Shown here piece after piece: positions 30,514 to 38,529 of a stretch of DNA of 64,000 nucleotides (positions are counted from its first letter, which is position 1; every line of letters begins with the position of its first letter). Source of the DNA: Kallotenue papyrolyticum (GTDB taxonomy: Bacteria; Chloroflexota; Chloroflexia; Chloroflexales; Kallotenuaceae). Under the pieces are notes generated by a model. The model was given only the letters and a program-made list of their open reading frames with translations, was not told the origin of the DNA and did no database searches. The DNA lies in the NCBI RefSeq assembly GCF_000526415.1, contig NZ_JAGA01000002.1, forward strand, positions 1,170,001-1,234,000, read 5' to 3'. Position numbers and translations under genes: made by a program.

Positions 30514-31991
30514 ACCTGTCCATTGTTCACCGTCTGGTCCCAGTTGTTGACCCGCGCATGCCTGATGATCGGGTGCGCTACCGCCCGCTGGTGCAGGCCC
30601 TCTCGCTTGGAACAGCGCTGGGCTTTGGCCTGATGGCAACCATCATCTGGCTGGTCTGGCTGCGTACCGGCGAGCATAATCTGATCTATCCTACGGTGGT
30701 GTCGTTTCTGGCTGCCGGTCTCGGCGTGGGTGTGCTGGCCCTAACGCGCCGCGATGTTATGCTGGCGGGACGCGTAGGATTGATCTACCAGGTGATCGCC
30801 ATCACCATCGCCATCTGGTCCTACAACGGTGTGAGTGGTCCGGTGCCGGTGTACTATGTCATCCCGATTATCCTGTCGGGTTTGATGAGTGGCTTGGGCA
30901 GCAGCTTCGGCGTTGGGCTGGTGGTGTTTGTCTGCTGTCTGCTGCTGTCGGTGCTGGAGGCGACCGGCCTGCTGGTGCCCATGCGGGTCGCTAATCCGCA
31001 GCTCAACCTGTTCTTTAGCGCGCTCAACTATCTGCTGACCTTTGGCGTGGTTACGCTGGCGATCGCTGTGGCGACGCGCTCGCTGGAACAGAGCACACAG
31101 CAGGCGCGCAACTGGGCGCAGGAGATGCTCCTCTCCAACCAACGCCTGCAGGAGAAGAACGATCAGCAACTGGAGCTGGCCTCGGAGCTGTCGGCGGCGG
31201 CGGTTGAACTCTCGACGACATCGCAGCAACAGGCCAGCGGCGCGACGGAACAGGCCTCGGCCGTGGCGGAGGTGACTTCGACGATCGAGGAGCTGGGCTA
31301 TACCTCACGGCAGATCGCACAGTCCGCCGAACAGGTCAGCGAGGCAGCCAGTGCCACGCTCGAAAATCTGAGCCACGGTCAGAGCGCGGTGGATGAGAGC
31401 GTAGAGGCCATGGAGCGCATCAAGGGCAAGGTGCAGGATGTGGCCGCGCGCATCCTGGCGTTGGGCGAGCGCTCGCAGCAGATCGGCGAGATCATCGACC
31501 TGATCGACGATATTTCGGACGAAACCCATCTGTTGGCGCTCAACGCCGCAATCGAAGCCGCCGGCGCGGGTGAGTACGGGCGGCGCTTCGCCGTGGTAGC
31601 TGCCGAGGTCAAAAATCTGGCTAATCGAACGATTGCCGCGGCCAAGGAGGTCAAGAGCGTCATCGCCGAGATCCAAGCAGCAACCTCATCGGCGGTGATG
31701 GCGACCGAAGAGGGCGTGAAGGAGGTCGAGCGCGGTGCCTTGCTGGCCAATCGTGCTGGCCAGGCTATGGATTCGGTGGTGATGATGGCCGAACGTACCG
31801 TGCAGGCCGCCCAGGAAATTACGCTGGCGACCTCGCAGCAGCAAACCGCCAGTGAACAGGTGGTTGAAACCATGCGTGATGTGGCCGAGGTCTCGCGGCA
31901 GACGGCAGCCGGCGCGCGCCAGATGGCCGAAGCCGCCGCGACGCTGACGGCGATCGCCGAGCGGTTGCACGAGCTGGCCAAGAGCGCATAA
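30510..31991 (+). CDS. Methyl-accepting chemotaxis protein with N-terminal membrane domain
   Basis: 493 aa. The first ~200 residues hold about six hydrophobic helices ([16 protein letters not shown] through [17 protein letters not shown]) with no large periplasmic sensor domain and no clear HAMP. The cytoplasmic part is a long coiled coil with the receptor tip [41 protein letters not shown]. Gln/Glu pairs that could be methylation sites lie in the helices. It signals to CheA through CheW. The integral-membrane sensor suggests detection of a membrane or energy state. Second overlap in the che operon; 49 nt before cheA. Confidence 0.9.
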   Translation: MNLSIVHRLVPVVDPRMPDDRVRYRPLVQALSLGTALGFGLMATIIWLVWLRTGEHNLIYPTVVSFLAAGLGVGVLALTRRDVMLAGRVGLIYQVIAITIAIWSYNGVSGPVPVYYVIPIILSGLMSGLGSSFGVGLVVFVCCLLLSVLEATGLLVPMRVANPQLNLFFSALNYLLTFGVVTLAIAVATRSLEQSTQQARNWAQEMLLSNQRLQEKNDQQLELASELSAAAVELSTTSQQQASGATEQASAVAEVTSTIEELGYTSRQIAQSAEQVSEAASATLENLSHGQSAVDESVEAMERIKGKVQDVAARILALGERSQQIGEIIDLIDDISDETHLLALNAAIEAAGAGEYGRRFAVVAAEVKNLANRTIAAAKEVKSVIAEIQAATSSAVMATEEGVKEVERGALLANRAGQAMDSVVMMAERTVQAAQEITLATSQQQTASEQVVETMRDVAEVSRQTAAGARQMAEAAATLTAIAERLHELAKSA

Positions 31992-32040
31992 ATCGCGCCT
32001 GGCGTGGGAGCCAGAACGCAGCGCCTGCCTGAGAGCGAGC

Positions 32041-34392
32041 ATGGATCTCAGCGCTTTCTACACCCAGTTTCGTGAAGAAACCAACGACAACGTCCAGGTG
32101 ATCGCCTCAGGGCTGCTCGCGTTGGAACGCGCGCCCGAGGATCGTGCCACGCTGGATGCCATCTTTCGCGCTGCACACACGGTCAAGGGCTCGGCACGGC
32201 TGTTGGGCTTTCAGGCCGTCTCGCAGCTGGCGCATGCTATGGAGAGCCTGCTGGGCGCGCTCCGCGCCGGTGCGCTGCCGCTGTCCCAGCCGGTCAGTGA
32301 CCTGTTGTTGCAGGCTAATGATCGCTTGCTGGCACTGGCGACGGCGGCCAGTCAGGGGCAACCTGTGAGCGCGCCCAACGAGCTGATCGAACGCTTGGAG
32401 CGCCTGGCCGGCGGTGGCACGCGCGAGACGGAGGCGGCGCCACCGCCCACGTCGTCCGCTCCCGATGGTGCTGAGCCATCCGCACCGTCGGCGGATACGC
32501 CTCCGGCTGGCAATGCAGCCGTAGCTCCGCCGGCACCGGAGGTTGCGTCGGCAGCAGCGCCTACGCCGCTATCGGCTGCGACGAGTGTGGCGGCAGCAAC
32601 GGTGGTGCAGAAGCCAATCGCCCAGGGCAACGGCGCCGAGCCCGCGCCGGGTGGCCGCGCGGCGCGGGGTACGGTGCGCGTGCGGGTCGATCGCCTGGAC
32701 CGGCTGGTTGCGGTGGCGGGTGAGCTGGCCGTGGAGCGCCAGGCCGACGGCGAACATCTGGAGGCGCTCCAGGCGCTGCTGGTGCTGACCGCGCAACAGC
32801 AACGCGCGCTGCAACAATCGCTGACCGAGGTAGCGAGCCTGAATCTGCCGCTTCGCGAGCGGCAGCGCATCCTGCGACGCTTGGATGATTTTCATGCTCG
32901 CGCCGACGAGATCGCGCGCCGACTGCGCAGCGTACACGCCGCTTTTGCGCGGCGCGCAGCTGCGCGGAGCGGGCTGGTAGACGAACTGGAGGCGGAGGTC
33001 TTTGCGGCGCGACTGGTACCCGTCGCTACGGTGTTGGCCACCATTCCGCGCGCCGTACGCGAGCTGGCGCGCAGTCTGGGCCGGCAGGTGGAACTGGAAC
33101 TGCGTGGCGAAGAGACCGAAGCCGATCGTAAGGTGTTGGATGCGCTGGCCGAGCCGCTGCTGCATATGGTGCGCAACGCGATCGACCACGGTCTTGAACC
33201 ACCCGAGGAGCGCGTACAGGCCGGCAAACCGCCAACCGGCCGCCTGACGATCGCCGCCGAAGCCGAGCATGGCCAGTTGCGGGTGACGGTAGCCGATGAT
33301 GGGCGCGGGATCGATCCTCAGGCGATCCGCGCCGCCGCCGTGCGCAAGGGGATTGTGGATGCGGCCACGGCAGCCGGCTTGAGCGATGCAGATGCGATCG
33401 ACCTGATCTTCGCCCCCGGCTTCTCCACCAGCGCGATCATCACCGATGTTTCGGGCCGCGGCGTGGGCATGGACGTGGTGCGCGCGCGCATCTCCGAGCT
33501 GGGCGGCCAGGTTATGGTCGAAAGTCAGCTCGGACGTGGCACGGCGATCACGCTGCTGCTGCCGATCTCGATGATGACCTCGCAGGTCTTGCTGGTCGAG
33601 ACCGCCGGTCAGTGCTGGGCGGTGCCGGCTAATGCCTGCCGTGGCGCGCTGCGCCTGGAACGCTGCGACATCCACCGCCTGGAGGGGCAGCCCTTGCTGC
33701 AGCTCGATGGTCGCAATGTACCGCTCTACATGCTGGCCCAGTTGCTGGAGCGGCCCACCGAGGAGCGCGCCTGGGACGCGCAGAGCCACGTGTTGCTGCT
33801 GGGCGCGAGTCGGCCCATCGCCGTGGCGGTCGAGCAGTTGCTGGATAAGCAAGAGGTGGTGATCAAGCCGCTGGGCGCGCTGCTGGATGGCCACCCGCTG
33901 GCGATGGGCGTCGCGCCGCTGGCGGATGGCACACTGGCCGTGGTGTTGAGTGCCCAAGGGCTGATCGATCGCGCCCGGCGCGTCAAGGCCAGTGGTGCGC
34001 CGGGGGTCGCCACGCGCCCCACCGGTCGGTTGTTGGTCGCCGACGACTCGTTCACCACGCGCGAGCTGTTGCGCTCGATCCTGCAATCCGCCGGCTATGA
34101 CGTCGCCACGGCGGTAGATGGTCAGGATGCGCTGGACCGTCTGCGCGCCGATCCCGGCTTCAACCTGGTGATCTCCGACGTTGAAATGCCACGGCTGGAC
34201 GGTTTCGCCCTGACGCGCAGCATTCGCGCCGATGCCGCGCTGCAGGATGTGCCGGTGGTGCTGGTCACCAGCCTCCACTCCGATGAGCATAAGCGCCAGG
34301 GCCTGGCTGCAGGGGCACAGGCGTACATCGTCAAGTCGCAGTTCGACCAATCTAACCTGCTGGCAGTGGTGCGCGACCTGTTGGCGTTCTAG
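32041..34392 (+). CDS. CheA hybrid histidine kinase with C-terminal receiver
   Basis: 783 aa. Domains in order: P1/Hpt (phospho-acceptor His46 in IFRAAHTVKGSARLLGF), a Pro/Ala-rich linker (~120-215) with no recognisable P2, the dimerisation helices, and HATPase. The HATPase has LLHMVRNAIDHGLEPPEERV, TVADDGRGID and VSGRGVGMDVV. A CheW-type P5 domain and a receiver follow; the receiver runs from LLVADDSFTTRELL to VISDVEMPRLDGFALT, with Lys in AYIVKSQF. This CheA-REC form is common in pilus or social-motility chemosensory systems. No CheB, CheR, CheY or CheZ gene is near. Confidence 0.93.
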   Translation: MDLSAFYTQFREETNDNVQVIASGLLALERAPEDRATLDAIFRAAHTVKGSARLLGFQAVSQLAHAMESLLGALRAGALPLSQPVSDLLLQANDRLLALATAASQGQPVSAPNELIERLERLAGGGTRETEAAPPPTSSAPDGAEPSAPSADTPPAGNAAVAPPAPEVASAAAPTPLSAATSVAAATVVQKPIAQGNGAEPAPGGRAARGTVRVRVDRLDRLVAVAGELAVERQADGEHLEALQALLVLTAQQQRALQQSLTEVASLNLPLRERQRILRRLDDFHARADEIARRLRSVHAAFARRAAARSGLVDELEAEVFAARLVPVATVLATIPRAVRELARSLGRQVELELRGEETEADRKVLDALAEPLLHMVRNAIDHGLEPPEERVQAGKPPTGRLTIAAEAEHGQLRVTVADDGRGIDPQAIRAAAVRKGIVDAATAAGLSDADAIDLIFAPGFSTSAIITDVSGRGVGMDVVRARISELGGQVMVESQLGRGTAITLLLPISMMTSQVLLVETAGQCWAVPANACRGALRLERCDIHRLEGQPLLQLDGRNVPLYMLAQLLERPTEERAWDAQSHVLLLGASRPIAVAVEQLLDKQEVVIKPLGALLDGHPLAMGVAPLADGTLAVVLSAQGLIDRARRVKASGAPGVATRPTGRLLVADDSFTTRELLRSILQSAGYDVATAVDGQDALDRLRADPGFNLVISDVEMPRLDGFALTRSIRADAALQDVPVVLVTSLHSDEHKRQGLAAGAQAYIVKSQFDQSNLLAVVRDLLAF

Positions 34393-34408
34393 TCCGCTAT
34401 TGCCACCG

Positions 34409-34437
34409 TTGACGCTGTCCCCGGGGCGCGCTATACT
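34409..34437 (+). promoter_or_regulatory. Promoter of the DUF4395/thioredoxin operon
   Basis: -35 TTGACG (34409-34414), 17-bp spacer and -10 TATACT (34432-34437). The -10 lies inside the left arm of the dyad at 34431-34468, so a bound repressor would block it. Confidence 0.68.
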
Positions 34438-34468
34438 TGTGTTACATTATCAAGTAACGTAAGTATAG
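34431..34468 (+). promoter_or_regulatory. 38-bp dyad operator overlapping the -10 box
   Basis: Outer arms CTATACTT / AAGTATAG and inner arms GTTAC / GTAAC are symmetric around an 8-nt AT-rich centre (ATTATCAA), with GT in both gaps. The left arm contains the -10. It ends 10 nt before the DUF4395 ATG. The dyad fits a dimeric winged-helix repressor (ArsR, MarR or Rrf2 type); none is encoded next to it. Confidence 0.65.
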
Positions 34469-34478
34469 TGAGGCGCGT

Positions 34479-34925
34479 ATGCTGCAACCCGTTGATCGCG
34501 CGGCTCTGAAGGTCAACCAGGCGGGCATCGTTCTGGTCAGTGTGGTGGCGTTTGTGCTGGGTGATGTTGCCGGACGCTGGCTCGTGCTGGTGCTGGCGTT
34601 GATCCTGGCGCTGGGCACTGCCGTGCCGCGCGCGGCGCTGTTCAAGCAGTTCTATGCGCATGTGCTCAAGCCGCTGGGCGTGGTGCGGCCTGCGCTCGTG
34701 GACGACGATCCGCGCGCGCACCTGTTCGCGCAGGGCGTAGGCGCAACGGTGCTGGCGCTGGCCAGTCTGGCGCTGTTCGCCGGTTGGAGCACACTCGGCT
34801 GGGCGTTGGTCTGGTTGGTGGTCGCCCTGGCGGCGATCAACCTGCTCTTCAACTTCTGCGCGGGGTGCTTCCTGTACTATCAGCTCGCGCGGCATGGCCT
34901 GTGGCGGAGCGAGGTGCGGCGATGA
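34479..34925 (+). CDS. DUF4395 family membrane protein
   Basis: 148 aa with four hydrophobic helices (GIVLVSVVAFVLG, LVLVLALILALG, GVGATVLALASLALFAG, ALVWLVVALAAINLLFNFCAGC). DUF4395 members typically carry the final FNFCAGCFLYYQLA motif, whose cysteine pair may be redox active. The family often sits beside thioredoxin-like or rhodanese genes. Here the stop overlaps the ATG of a membrane-anchored thioredoxin (ATGA at 34922). A membrane thiol-redox or sulfur-transfer pair is likely, and transcription appears controlled by the dyad operator upstream. Confidence 0.82.
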   Translation: MLQPVDRAALKVNQAGIVLVSVVAFVLGDVAGRWLVLVLALILALGTAVPRAALFKQFYAHVLKPLGVVRPALVDDDPRAHLFAQGVGATVLALASLALFAGWSTLGWALVWLVVALAAINLLFNFCAGCFLYYQLARHGLWRSEVRR

Positions 34926-35311
34926 TCGAACGCTTCGGGCTGGCCGTGCTGGCCCTGGTGGCGATCGTGCTGCTGGCCTATGTGGTGCGCTGGGGCACGC
35001 GCGGGTGGCAGGCGCGCCTGGTAGCCCGGCAGCGTCTGGCGACGGGGCAGCCCATGCTGTTGTACTTCAGCGGGCCGTGGTGCGTCCTCTGTCGGCAGCA
35101 GGAGCCGGCGCTGGAACAGGCGCGCCGCTTGTCGCCGGTGAGCTTCCAGCTGCGCAACGTGGATGTCGCCGGCGAGGCCGAGCTAGCACGACGCTTCGGT
35201 GTGCTGACCGTGCCGACGACGGTGGTGATCGATCGGCACGGTGCAGTACGGGCGATCAACAATGGCTTGGTCTCGGCGCAGGCGCTGCTGAAACAGCTGC
35301 GCGATTGCTGA
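34922..35311 (+). CDS. Membrane-anchored thioredoxin-like protein
   Basis: 129 aa. One N-terminal helix (FGLAVLALVAIVLLAYVVRWG) anchors a thioredoxin fold. The active site is FSGPWCVLCRQQEPALEQ with C54 and C57 (WCVLC, replacing the usual WCGPC). The cis-Pro loop is VLTVPTTVVIDRHG. The altered dipeptide between cysteines would shift its redox potential. It is coupled to DUF4395 by a 4-nt overlap. Likely topology puts the thioredoxin domain in the cytoplasm or outside, depending on the anchor; charge distribution does not decide it. Confidence 0.86.
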   Translation: MIERFGLAVLALVAIVLLAYVVRWGTRGWQARLVARQRLATGQPMLLYFSGPWCVLCRQQEPALEQARRLSPVSFQLRNVDVAGEAELARRFGVLTVPTTVVIDRHGAVRAINNGLVSAQALLKQLRDC

Positions 35312-35337
35312 AAGAGGTACGTTCGCAGGCCGGCAGG

Positions 35338-35871
35338 TTACGTCGCGGCAGTCTGGCGCGGCAGCTCTTCGATCTCAACGCGCAGCAGCCGGTCGCCGGG
35401 CTGACGATCGCGCTGCGGATCGCGCTCGCGGATCGCGTTGACCACTTCCATCCCCTCCACCACTTCGCCGAAGACGGCATGGCGCTGGTCGAGCCAGGGC
35501 GTAGCCGTGTGGGTGATGAAGAACTGCGAACCGCCGGTGTTGGGGCCGGCGTTGGCCATCGAGAGGATGCCCGCTCGATCATGGCGCAGGCGCGGATGGA
35601 ACTCATCCGGAATGCGGTAGCCGGGACCACCCGTGCCGGTGCCGGTGGGATCGCCGCCCTGGATCATGAAGTTCTTGATCACCCGGTGAAAGGTCGTACC
35701 ATCGTAGAAGCCTTCGCGCGCCAGAAACACGAAGTTGTTGACGGTGATCGGCGCTTCCTGGGCAAAAAGCTTGATGCGGATGCGGCCTTTCTCGGTGTGC
35801 AGCACGGCATAGTAGTCCTTGGCCGGGTCGAGCGTCATGGCCGGCGGCTGAGCGTAGCGTTTGGTGGACAT
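35338..35871 (-). CDS. Peptidyl-prolyl cis-trans isomerase, cyclophilin type
   Basis: 177 aa from the ATG at 35871, with AGGAG upstream. Cyclophilin signature: [25 protein letters not shown], then [44 protein letters not shown]. The catalytic Arg is the R of FHRV. There is no signal peptide, so it is a cytosolic prolyl isomerase assisting protein folding. It lies downstream of hup on the same strand, separated by a hairpin at 35888-35925. Adjacent and convergent with the thioredoxin gene. Confidence 0.94.
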   Translation of the reverse strand: MSTKRYAQPPAMTLDPAKDYYAVLHTEKGRIRIKLFAQEAPITVNNFVFLAREGFYDGTTFHRVIKNFMIQGGDPTGTGTGGPGYRIPDEFHPRLRHDRAGILSMANAGPNTGGSQFFITHTATPWLDQRHAVFGEVVEGMEVVNAIRERDPQRDRQPGDRLLRVEIEELPRQTAAT

Positions 35872-35887
35872 AGCGTCTCCTGATGCG

Positions 35888-35925
35888 CGCGGCACGGGCC
35901 ATATGCCTCGACGACCCGTGCCGCG
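35888..35925 (-). repeat. 11-bp hairpin between hup and the cyclophilin gene
   Basis: CGCGGCACGGG and CCCGTGCCGCG are perfect complements around a 16-nt loop, located 16 nt downstream of the hup stop on the minus strand. No T-run follows, so it is not a standard terminator; it may act as an mRNA-stabilising stem at the 3' end of hup. Confidence 0.55.
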
Positions 35926-35940
35926 GGCTGAACGCGGGGC

Positions 35941-36255
35941 TTAGCCCTCGATCTCGCGCTGGAGATCGCGGGTCGATTTCTCGCCGCGCACCACGGCCTT
36001 GAGGCTGTTGCTGGCCGAAAAGCCTGGTGTGCGCGTGGCGTTGATGGTCATGGGCTGGCGGGTCTGCGGATTGACGCCCCGGCGCGCACGGCGACTGCGC
36101 ACCTCAAAGGTGCCGAAGCCGGTCAGCACCACACGCTCGCCCTGCTGGAGCTGCTCGGCGATGATCTGCAGCGCGGTATCGAGCACGTGCTTGGCCTGCT
36201 TCTTGGACACGCCGGCGCGCGCGGCGACTTCTCCGATGAACTGCGTCTTTTGCAT
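35941..36255 (-). CDS. hup: HU family nucleoid protein
   Basis: 104 aa. HU/IHF sequence: MQKTQFIGEVAARAGVSKKQAKHVLDTALQIIAEQL, ERVVLTGFGTFEVRSRRARRGVNPQTRQPMTI and PGFSASNSLKAVVRG. The usual length is ~90; the extra C-terminal tail (EKSTRDLQREIEG) is slightly longer. A GAGGAG site and a near-consensus promoter (36293-36320) fit high expression. HU bends and packages DNA as a dimer. Single-gene HU of the alpha/beta type rather than IHF, since no IHF-specific contacts or partner are seen. Confidence 0.95.
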   Translation of the reverse strand: MQKTQFIGEVAARAGVSKKQAKHVLDTALQIIAEQLQQGERVVLTGFGTFEVRSRRARRGVNPQTRQPMTINATRTPGFSASNSLKAVVRGEKSTRDLQREIEG

Positions 36256-36292
36256 ATCGCGGCTCCTCTAGGTCCTAGGGTTCCCTTGGGTC

Positions 36293-36320
36293 ATTATAAG
36301 GAGGCCTCGGAGGGTGTCAA
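36293..36320 (-). promoter_or_regulatory. hup: Consensus promoter of hup
   Basis: Minus-strand -35 TTGACA (36315-36320), 16-bp spacer and -10 TATAAT (36293-36298). Both hexamers are perfect consensus. Confidence 0.75.
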
Positions 36321-36366
36321 GCCAAACGCGGCATCCCAGACGGATAAAAGCCAAAATCGGTAGGGA

Positions 36367-36395
36367 TTGACAGGCGTCAGCCGGCTTGCTATACT
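36367..36395 (+). promoter_or_regulatory. Promoter of tRNA-Gly(CCC)
   Basis: -35 TTGACA (36367-36372), 17-bp spacer and -10 TATACT (36390-36395). The tRNA begins 11 nt past the -10, leaving only a few bases of leader. Confidence 0.75.
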
Positions 36396-36406
36396 ATAGG
36401 CGCAGT

Positions 36407-36481
36407 GCGGGAATGGCGCAATGGTAGCGCATCTGCTTCCCAAGCAGAGGGTTGCGGGTTCGAGTCCCGTTTCCCGCTCCA
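36407..36481 (+). tRNA. tRNA-Gly (anticodon CCC)
   Basis: 75 nt with encoded CCA. Acceptor GCGGGAA/TTCCCGC, D-arm GCGCAATGGTAGCGC, anticodon loop TTCCCAA closed by TCTGC/GCAGA, T-arm GCGGG-TTCGAGT-CCCGT, discriminator U. Flanked by its own promoter and a strong terminator, so it is a single-gene unit. Confidence 0.97.
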
Positions 36482-36487
36482 CCATAA

Positions 36488-36522
36488 GGGACAGCCAAGG
36501 CCTGGCTGTCCCGCTTGTTTTC
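36488..36522 (+). terminator. Intrinsic terminator after tRNA-Gly(CCC)
   Basis: Perfect 10-bp stem GGGACAGCCA / TGGCTGTCCC with a 5-nt loop, followed by GCTTGTTTTC. Located 7 nt after the tRNA CCA end. Confidence 0.8.
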
Positions 36523-36587
36523 TCGCCAGTTTTCTTCGCTTGGCCTCGAACGAGGCGACAGGCTTGGTGCGGGCCGGAACGCTGCAG

Positions 36588-37169
36588 CTAGAACAGCTCC
36601 GGGCTATGCAACGCGTGCCGACCTGCTTCGCTGAGCTCCCATAGACCACGCGGCGAGTCGGACTTGAGCAGTCCCTGCTTGACCATAGCGTTGCGTGCCC
36701 ACTGTGCGGTATTGAACCAGCGTGGTGTATCAGGATCGGAGTTGAGCGGCTCGTAGTCAACCGGGCTGAGTTGTGCGCGCATCAGCTCCTCTACGCGTGC
36801 CAGCACCCGGCGAATGTTTGCCGATCCGCCAAGCTCGTCGAGCGCCTGCAGGATCGGGCGGTAGAAGGCCGCTTCCCGCGTGCGCAAACCTTTGCGTAGC
36901 CGGCCAGCATAGGGACGCCCAACGTCGGCCATGAGTTGTCCAACTTGCCGTTCGGGAGCCAGGTGTTCCCATTCAGTGCGCAGCAGCGCCACCTTGTCGC
37001 GAAAGGCCGTGATCTGCCGCGCGCGATCAAGGGCCGTGCGGGCGCGCTCGTGGTCGCCCGCGGCAAAGGCGTGCGCACCGGTCTTGTTGACCAGATCGAC
37101 CTCGGCTTCGATCTCTTCAAGCAGAATCTCAAACGCAGCCAAGACATTGGGCATGTTGTTGTCGTTCAT
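36588..37169 (-). CDS. Winged-helix domain protein (Mrr-N-like), hypothetical
   Basis: 193 aa from the ATG at 37169 (GGGGAG 7 nt upstream). The N-terminal half is helical and charged (NVLAAFEILLEEIEAEVDLVNKTGAHAFAAGDHERARTALDRARQITAFRDKVALLRTEWEHL), like a coiled-coil dimer. The C-terminal ~90 residues look like the winged-helix fold of the Mrr N-terminal domain family (FYRPILQALDELGGSANIRRVLARVEELM, PRWFNTAQWARNAMVKQGLLKSDSPRGLWELSEAGRHAL). It probably binds DNA, but no nuclease motif follows. A 16-bp perfect palindrome sits in its promoter region. Confidence 0.7.
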   Translation of the reverse strand: MNDNNMPNVLAAFEILLEEIEAEVDLVNKTGAHAFAAGDHERARTALDRARQITAFRDKVALLRTEWEHLAPERQVGQLMADVGRPYAGRLRKGLRTREAAFYRPILQALDELGGSANIRRVLARVEELMRAQLSPVDYEPLNSDPDTPRWFNTAQWARNAMVKQGLLKSDSPRGLWELSEAGRHALHSPELF

Positions 37170-37216
37170 GGTGCTGCTCCCCGGCACTGGCGCACTCTGA
37201 GCATACTACCGACGCG

Positions 37217-37232
37217 AGCCGCATATGCGGCT
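37217..37232 (-). promoter_or_regulatory. 16-bp perfect palindrome upstream of the winged-helix gene
   Basis: AGCCGCATATGCGGCT is fully self-complementary and lies at the -35 position relative to a TATGCT -10-like box (37200-37205, minus strand). Candidate operator for the winged-helix gene or for the divergent sugar locus. Confidence 0.5.
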
Positions 37233-37360
37233 GCCAAGCGCGTCCGCGATGAGGCTGCGCGTCGGTGCTGTTGGTGCGGTGATTGTACGCCAACGGTGCA
37301 AGCGGCCACCCGCCCCAGTTCCATGGTAGAAGCATTCGAAGCAAATATGCTTGAACCCGC

Positions 37361-37389
37361 TTGACAGCGGGACAGCGCTATGCTACACT
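37361..37389 (+). promoter_or_regulatory. Promoter of the LacI-type regulator gene
   Basis: -35 TTGACA (37361-37366), 17-bp spacer and -10 TACACT (37384-37389). Transcription would begin near 37396, just before the operator at 37404-37417. Confidence 0.7.
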
Positions 37390-37403
37390 CACCGAAAAGC
37401 TTA

Positions 37404-37417
37404 CGCAAACGTTTTCG
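37404..37417 (+). promoter_or_regulatory. LacI-family operator
   Basis: CGCAAACGTTTTCG has the central CG and near-perfect twofold symmetry of LacI/GalR operators, with one mismatched pair. It lies just downstream of the predicted transcription start, suitable for autorepression by the gene it precedes. Confidence 0.7.
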
Positions 37418-37428
37418 TTCTATTTTCT

Positions 37429-38460
37429 ATGTCGATCACCAAAATCGCGGCCAACCTCAACCTTTCGCCGGCATCCGTCTCACGGGCACTCAACGGGCAG
37501 CCCGGCGTTAGTGCCGAAACGCGGGCACGGGTGCTGGCTGAAGCAGCGCGGTTGCGCTTTGTGCCCAATGGTGCGGCGCGCACGCTGGTGACGGCGCGCA
37601 CCGAAACGATCGCCTTCGTGCTCTATCACCTGCCGGGCGCGTTTGCGACCGATCCGTTTTACAGCCGCATCATGCTCGGGATCGAACACGAGCTGCGCCA
37701 GCATGGCTATCACCTGCTGCTGTCGATCCTCGACGACGAGCAGATTGCGCAGCCTGAAGAGTGGAGCGTCGTTAAGGGGCGGCGTGTCGATGGGCTGATC
37801 CTGGCCGGGCCGTTTATTCCACCGCGCTTTATTCTGTCGCTCTACACGCAGGGGCTGCCCCTGGTGCTAGTGGATAACGCGCTGGCCGATGTGCCCATCG
37901 ATGCTGTGCTGGGCGACGATCGCGAGGGCGCGCGCCGCATCGCTGCGCATGTGCTGGAGCACGGGCGGCGACGCGTCGTCGTGCTGGCCGGGCCGGAGGA
38001 CTGGTTCACTACGCGCGAGCGCTGTGCCGGTTTTGCCGACGCGCTCCGTGCCTGGGGCCTAGACCCGGTGGCGCTGCTGCACGCCGACGAAACCACCTAT
38101 CAGAGCGGTGCGGCGCTGGCACAGCAGGCGCGTGAGCTTGCCCCCGATGCCATTCTGGCGGTCAACGATGCCATGGCCATGGGTGCGATCGATGCGCTGC
38201 GCGCTGCCGGGCTGCGCGTGCCGGAGGATGTCGCCATCACCGGCTTCGACGACGTGGAAGCTGCACAACACTGGAGCGTGCCGCTCACCACGGTGCACCT
38301 TCAGAAGCGCTACCTGGGACGTATCGCGGTGCGGCACCTGTTGGATCGGCTAGCCGATCCGGATGCGCCGCCGCAGCGCACGCTGGTGGCGAGCGAGCTG
38401 GTGGTGCGCCGTTCCTGTGGTTGTGCCGATGCGGCGCCGCCGGCTGGGTCCGCGAACTAG
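37429..38460 (+). CDS. LacI/GalR family transcriptional regulator
   Basis: 343 aa from the ATG at 37429. The N-terminal helix-turn-helix and hinge are SITKIAANLNLSPASVSRALNGQPGVSAETRARVLAEAARLRFVPNGAARTL. The periplasmic-binding-like effector domain follows, with DGLILAGPFI, DDREGARRIAAHVLEHGRRRVVVLAGPEDWFTTRERCAGFADAL and ITGFDDVEAAQHWSVPLTTVHLQ. It probably represses the ABC uptake and GH130 genes downstream until a sugar is bound. A matching operator lies 12 nt upstream of its ATG. No clear Shine-Dalgarno precedes the start. Confidence 0.92.
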   Translation: MSITKIAANLNLSPASVSRALNGQPGVSAETRARVLAEAARLRFVPNGAARTLVTARTETIAFVLYHLPGAFATDPFYSRIMLGIEHELRQHGYHLLLSILDDEQIAQPEEWSVVKGRRVDGLILAGPFIPPRFILSLYTQGLPLVLVDNALADVPIDAVLGDDREGARRIAAHVLEHGRRRVVVLAGPEDWFTTRERCAGFADALRAWGLDPVALLHADETTYQSGAALAQQARELAPDAILAVNDAMAMGAIDALRAAGLRVPEDVAITGFDDVEAAQHWSVPLTTVHLQKRYLGRIAVRHLLDRLADPDAPPQRTLVASELVVRRSCGCADAAPPAGSAN

Positions 38461-38529
38461 TGGTCATACGCCATGCCCACCGCTGGGCGTGCGTCGTTGT
38501 AGATGACCTGATCAAGGAGGACAGAGGCT

